A program made the translations under genes and the position numbers. A model generated the notes under the pieces. That model ran no database searches. It was not told where the DNA came from and was given only the letters and a program-made list of their open reading frames with translations. 64,000 nucleotides of DNA from Methanococcoides sp. EBM-47 (lineage in GTDB: Archaea > Halobacteriota > Methanosarcinia > Methanosarcinales > Methanosarcinaceae), in assembly GCA_001896725.1 (NCBI GenBank), contig MPPA01000022.1, positions 1 through 64,000 of the forward strand, written 5' to 3'. Positions within the stretch are counted from its first letter, which is position 1. Each line of letters begins with the position of its first letter. Below are positions 60,078 to 64,000 of this stretch, piece after piece.

Positions 60078-62191
60078 AATTTACTTTTCAGCCTCTCATA
60101 AAAGATCTGCTCGTTACCGTTAGTTCTGCGCAGGAGTCTTTCTACTATCAGTTCGGGTGTGCTCCTTGCCACATAATTGTAACGTGGAGTACGATCTACG
60201 ATCAGATTAAGGTCACAGTCCAGGCCATTTGCCTCTATGCCATCGACCCTCACATCGCTTTGCATATTTTCCATAATGAGTCCAGACAGATGTGACACGA
60301 ATACAGCTAGACTATTTTCATTCTCTGAAAGCATTTCCAGTATACCTGAGATAATCCGTGCGGAAGCCCCTGGTTCTGTTATGGATTCCAGCTCATCCAC
60401 AAGCACTATCTTCTCTGAGCCATCGGCAACCACTGAAAAATCAATTAACGTCGTTTCAAATGCACCTGCATCTAGAGTTCCTTTGGACTTTGCAAAGTAA
60501 TAAAGTCCCTCGGTCAGTCCAATCTCTATATCAGAGGCTGGTACAGGAAAGCCCATATGGGTAAGGATGATGCATTGCGCCAGTAATTCCAGAAGTGACG
60601 TCTTACCACCGGAATTAACACCACTTAGGAGCACTATCCTGCTCGTATCTCCTTTCGGACTAAAGGATGTTGTACCAACAGCGTAATCTATTGGCACCAC
60701 TGTGCCATGTCTCGATCTGAGAAAGAGGTTCTCCGCATCTTTGAAACCTAATCCGGTTCCTTCTATGATCCTGGGAAGAGAAAGAGCATACTCAGAAGCA
60801 AAACATCCGATTGTAAAACCAACATCAAAATCCAGTACATTTTTCACCATTTTCCGAATGCACTCACGCAGATCCGTCAGAGAGCACGCTACCTGCCTCT
60901 TATGTTCTATCTTTCTTTTTTCTATCCTCTCTTTTACATACTGTTTCATATTAGTGATCTGTGTTCTATCAGCTTCCACCGGATAGGTGATACTTTGAGG
61001 AAATATGTCATCCAGGAAAAGTATCTCTTTCTTTTGGAGGGGGAGAGCTGTACAAATGTGCTTTCTGGCTTTTTCGATAACTGAAACATAATTATGTCGC
61101 AATTGGCCCCCAAGCATTGACTTTAGTTCACCGCTGTCGCGTATCATCCTCAGCATATCATGCCCACTAAGGACCAATTGGCTCTCCCTGAGAGCATTTT
61201 CAAGCTCCTGGTTCACAAAGGTATTTACATTTGCAATTATGGTATCGATCCTATCAAGTATTAATGTAAGGCGATCTATCTCAGGATCTGTACCTGCACG
61301 CACATCACCATTCTCATCTATCATACAAACAGTTCTTTCAAGTTTGTCCAGGATCGCATCGTCCACCTCATGCAGGAAGGTCATACCTGCAGTTCTTATC
61401 ATACGAGTGATCTGAAGGGAACTGTCTATAACACATAGATCCCTTGATGCCTGAAATATCTCATTTTCGGGAACTATTTTCCAGCCATCACAGGTTTCCA
61501 GCTCAGCAATTATTTCTATCTCAACATCTTCAGGTAGCTCACAGGAGAATAGGCTGTCATCTGCAGCTATGACATGGGTATATCCTCTTGCAGAATCCAC
61601 GACATCGGTGAGGGAACTCACAAGATGTACATCCAGATATTCTCCAAACCGTTTTTTTATTTTTTCAAGTCTCTTGGGATCAGAGGTCAATATTACCCTG
61701 TCCCTTACCTTCACAGGTTTCAATTTAGTATTAAGTGGCCTCACATAACCCAGTAAACATAATAATCTCTCATTTCCCATGAGCCTGTCAGCGTGTTCGA
61801 TATATTGTGCCACAGAACTCTGTATAGATTCTATCCTATCCCTTCTGGATGCCGGATAAGGGAAAAAGGTATGTATCTTCTCTTTGGCATAACCTGTATG
61901 CGCAAAGGGCTTGATTATATCCAGCAATCTTTCATAGATATCCATGGCCTCTCTTGTTTTAAGGAAGTCCTGTGCTCTGACACCTTCTATCTTTGAATTT
62001 ATTTCCTGCACTAGAGAAATCGCGTATCTCTGACCTACACCCTCCACACAAGATATGCTTGCTACATCACCGCTAAGGATTGCTTCGAGGGCATTTTGTT
62101 CGGTGCCGAAGTATTCTATGAAACGTCTGGCCATTTTTTCCCCTATACGGGGAATATCGTTCAAGGAACGTATACTGTCATTGTGTTTCAT
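60074..62191 (-). CDS. MutS-family ATPase with N-terminal helix-hairpin-helix
   Basis: This 705-residue protein has an N-terminal HhH pair (DIPRIGEKMARRFIEYFG, and VASISCVEGVGQRYAISLV), a middle helical region, and the MutS ATPase: Walker A SGVNSGGKTSLLE, Walker B KIVLVDELESITEPG, and the switch region FVSHLSG. The mismatch-recognition domain of MutS1 and the Smr nuclease domain of MutS2 are absent. It belongs to an archaeal MutS-related group of unknown function, perhaps recognising branched DNA through HhH. The next minus-strand gene upstream (DUF4130) also suggests DNA metabolism. Confidence 0.85.
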   Translation of the reverse strand: MKHNDSIRSLNDIPRIGEKMARRFIEYFGTEQNALEAILSGDVASISCVEGVGQRYAISLVQEINSKIEGVRAQDFLKTREAMDIYERLLDIIKPFAHTGYAKEKIHTFFPYPASRRDRIESIQSSVAQYIEHADRLMGNERLLCLLGYVRPLNTKLKPVKVRDRVILTSDPKRLEKIKKRFGEYLDVHLVSSLTDVVDSARGYTHVIAADDSLFSCELPEDVEIEIIAELETCDGWKIVPENEIFQASRDLCVIDSSLQITRMIRTAGMTFLHEVDDAILDKLERTVCMIDENGDVRAGTDPEIDRLTLILDRIDTIIANVNTFVNQELENALRESQLVLSGHDMLRMIRDSGELKSMLGGQLRHNYVSVIEKARKHICTALPLQKKEILFLDDIFPQSITYPVEADRTQITNMKQYVKERIEKRKIEHKRQVACSLTDLRECIRKMVKNVLDFDVGFTIGCFASEYALSLPRIIEGTGLGFKDAENLFLRSRHGTVVPIDYAVGTTSFSPKGDTSRIVLLSGVNSGGKTSLLELLAQCIILTHMGFPVPASDIEIGLTEGLYYFAKSKGTLDAGAFETTLIDFSVVADGSEKIVLVDELESITEPGASARIISGILEMLSENENSLAVFVSHLSGLIMENMQSDVRVDGIEANGLDCDLNLIVDRTPRYNYVARSTPELIVERLLRRTNGNEQIFYERLKSKF

Positions 62192-62203
62192 GCTCTCACG
62201 TAC

Positions 62204-63055
62204 TTACATTTCAAAGAAATCTCCCAGTTTACAGGGAGATATCCCCCGTTCCACCTTGTATCTGTCCTTCATAGACATGCCACTGGCAGAAGAAGCAGAC
62301 CAGGGCTGAAATTTCTTAGCCTGCTTTTTGTTTCTTCGACTGTCTATCATCTGGGAATCATAGTAAACGTCCCACAAATCCTCCACATCATCAGATTTTT
62401 TCACGGTCGTCAGATCACCTAAGAATGAAGAAGTAACGACCATAAACCTGTCAAGACCAATAAAATTCCCGTTGCCGATCCATGCTTTATCTCCATGCAC
62501 CACAGCAACAGGAAGGTCTGGGTTCTTCTTCGCCAGCCATCTGCAGAACATGTCTTCTACCCGATGTTCCGGTTTGATCTCGGCTGTAAGTATCCCCCTT
62601 ACAAAAGAAGGTCTTGCGAACATGCAAAGTCTGTGATAGGAAAGTCTTACCTCTCGCATATAACGGTAACATTTCCTTTGCAGCTGGGTTTTTCCTGAAT
62701 AAAGAGAAGTTACGCTCTCAGATGAGCTCAAATTTCTAACAAGTTCTGAAGGCTCACATTTTGCATGCCTTAGTACGAGATCGATGTAATGTATCAGGTC
62801 AGGTTCTTTCCTGCAGGAATGATTTACATGGTGATACCAATGTTTACCAAATGCCTTTTCTGCCAGATGTGCTATTGCCACAGGTTCAAAGCCAACATGT
62901 TCTAAATCCCTTTTCACTCCTGCAAAATCGATCTTTCTTCTAAGTTCTTCCAGATCTTTGGCATATACAAGGTGCGCATCTGGCAACTGTCTCAGTTTCA
63001 GGCAGGCAAGCAACACCCCTTCCACATTTGTCCTGAAGCCTATTATCAGGAACAT
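62204..63055 (-). CDS. DUF4130 family protein linked to a DNA-repair radical SAM enzyme
   Basis: This 283-residue protein has the DUF4130 pattern: YRYMREVRLSYHRLCMFAR, FVRGILTAEIKPEHRVEDMF (about 155-174) and RFMVV. DUF4130 proteins are regularly encoded beside a radical SAM protein and, in bacteria, with uracil-DNA-glycosylase-like domains; here it overlaps that radical SAM gene by ten bases. A DNA modification or repair function is proposed for the pair but not demonstrated as far as I know. Confidence 0.82.
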   Translation of the reverse strand: MFLIIGFRTNVEGVLLACLKLRQLPDAHLVYAKDLEELRRKIDFAGVKRDLEHVGFEPVAIAHLAEKAFGKHWYHHVNHSCRKEPDLIHYIDLVLRHAKCEPSELVRNLSSSESVTSLYSGKTQLQRKCYRYMREVRLSYHRLCMFARPSFVRGILTAEIKPEHRVEDMFCRWLAKKNPDLPVAVVHGDKAWIGNGNFIGLDRFMVVTSSFLGDLTTVKKSDDVEDLWDVYYDSQMIDSRRNKKQAKKFQPWSASSASGMSMKDRYKVERGISPCKLGDFFEM

Positions 63056-64000
63056 ACCTCCATGAATACAGAAAGATTTGTCTGGTAACGTCCTTTTATC
63101 TTGATATAAGGTCTTGCCCTTGTAATTGACACGCCCATGCGAGCAAGGTCCTGCTCGCAGTTAAAAGGTCTGGCTTGTATTATCCGACTTGCGCTCACTG
63201 GGCCGATCCCAGGGACCAGTAGCAACTCCTGTAAACTTGCATTGTTGATATCTATAGGGAACATCTCCGGATTACATTGGGCAAGCAGAACCTTGGGGTC
63301 TTGGTCTTTCAGGAAACCTGTGTCAGTATAGATCTCATCAAGGTCCTTTGCCTTCAGCCCATAGTCCTTGAGCAGGTAAGATATCTGATAAAGCCTTACC
63401 TCTCGCCATTGAGGTGAAGGATCATTATGTTCTAGAGGCGTTTCAGGCACTGGATCAAAGCTCATGAAATAAGGTCTTCTTAGATCGTATTTGTCCATGA
63501 ACTTGCCTACGGTTTGTATTATATCCCTATCAGGCTCAACAATAGCACCTACAATGAACTGGGTGTCATTTGAACCTATGACATGCCCTCCGTAGCCAGC
63601 CTCTTTCCTTTTTTCTATTATTAGCTCCTTTGTCCATTTCAGACGCTGGAGTACATCCTTGTTATAATCAAAATTTGGACATACTTCTGAATAATCGATA
63701 CTATTGATCGTCTCTGCATTGACCCCGAACTTGTTTGCCACATCAGCTATCTCTTCCAGCAGGTACTTTGGTGTCCCAGGCATGAGCCTCATATGTATGT
63801 ATCCCTGGAAACCCTGAGCACGCAGTTTTCTAGCCACTTCAAGCTGCTTCTCGGAAGTATTTTCAGCATCCCCTATTACACCAGAGGAAAGGAATAAGCC
63901 TTCTACAGCATTTCTCCTGTAGAATGACCATACGATCTTTACGATTTCATCAGGAGACAGTGATACTCGAGGTGTATCCCTTGCGCACCTATTTGGGCAG
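63046..64000 (-). CDS. Putative DNA modification/repair radical SAM protein (5' end outside window)
   Basis: The frame is open to the window edge; the visible part starts CPNRCARDTPRVSLSPDEIV (ends 63999), so the start and the radical SAM CX3CX2C cysteines are beyond the window or at its edge. Within it are LFLSSGVIGDAENT and the YIHMRLMPG strand of a radical SAM barrel, and C-terminally a helix-hairpin-helix (LLLVPGIGPVSASRII), which fits DNA binding. It overlaps the DUF4130 gene, its usual partner. Confidence 0.85.
   Translation of the reverse strand, partial: CPNRCARDTPRVSLSPDEIVKIVWSFYRRNAVEGLFLSSGVIGDAENTSEKQLEVARKLRAQGFQGYIHMRLMPGTPKYLLEEIADVANKFGVNAETINSIDYSEVCPNFDYNKDVLQRLKWTKELIIEKRKEAGYGGHVIGSNDTQFIVGAIVEPDRDIIQTVGKFMDKYDLRRPYFMSFDPVPETPLEHNDPSPQWREVRLYQISYLLKDYGLKAKDLDEIYTDTGFLKDQDPKVLLAQCNPEMFPIDINNASLQELLLVPGIGPVSASRIIQARPFNCEQDLARMGVSITRARPYIKIKGRYQTNLSVFMEVCS

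Overview
The window is a piece of a methylotrophic methanogen chromosome, most likely from the Methanosarcinaceae. The left edge carries the 3' end of a monomethylamine methyltransferase gene (mtmB) followed by a methylamine-type permease. The window also holds a beta-RFAP synthase (methanopterin pathway), archaeal TBP, Nop5 and fibrillarin, Mre11-Rad50, archaeal-type AdoMet synthetase, an intron-containing archaeal tRNA-Tyr and PGF-CTERM / PGF-pre-PGF surface proteins. I cannot fix the genus without a database search.

Layout. 1-2830: methylamine uptake block (mtmB tail with terminator, a 33-residue membrane peptide that is easy to miss, the permease, two further small membrane proteins, then an unusual superoxide-reductase-like protein). 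3.3-6.1 kb: a PAS-only protein, DUF1294, an AhpD-like protein and a DUF123/GIY-YIG protein. 6.4-20.1 kb, all on the minus strand: thiC, a polyprenol-phosphate glycosyltransferase, tbp, then scpB-scpA-smc, a coiled-coil protein, rad50-mre11. This brings condensin-type and break-repair SMC machinery into one genomic block. 20.5-26.9 kb: a giant secreted VWA / propeller protein and a type IV pilin. 26.9-33.2 kb: XPD/DinG helicase, a GerW-DUF2953 pair, beta-RFAP synthase, nop5, fibrillarin. 33.2-35.3 kb: a decayed second copy of the fibrillarin 3' end and a DUF2254-type membrane protein with eleven 23-residue repeats. 35.5-39.9 kb: a small envelope cluster with an ArsR-like regulator and a palindromic operator, a fasciclin protein, an ABC-2 exporter and a lipoprotein.

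39.9-47.3 kb: MBL hydrolase, AAA ATPase, zinc-ribbon protein, a dead GNAT gene, a cis-prenyltransferase homologue lacking the catalytic Asp, a YchF-like GTPase, tRNA-Arg, a WrbA-type flavoprotein and a CysRS-like ligase with an altered zinc site. 47.4-55.0 kb: a duplicated surface-protein unit (promoter, small membrane ORF, 14-repeat LVIVD protein); the small ORF is intact in copy 1 and dead in copy 2, and the two proteins differ in their C-terminal anchors. 55.1-64 kb: small HD hydrolase, tRNA-Asp, tRNA-Tyr with a 39-nt intron, AdoMet synthetase, hisG-hisA-hisB, a MutS-like ATPase, and a DUF4130 / radical-SAM pair cut by the window edge.

The best candidates for under-described biology are the permease with three tiny membrane partners (0.2-2.3 kb), the duplicated LVIVD units with a decaying small partner (47.4-55 kb), the VWA domain split by a propeller (20.5-26 kb), the NogoB-like prenyltransferase subunit (43 kb), the CysRS-like ligase (46-47 kb), the duplicated iron-site motif in the SOR-like protein (2.4-2.8 kb) and paired AAnTCAAGTTGAnTT palindromes upstream of thiC. 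No CRISPR array, insertion sequence or phage gene was seen.
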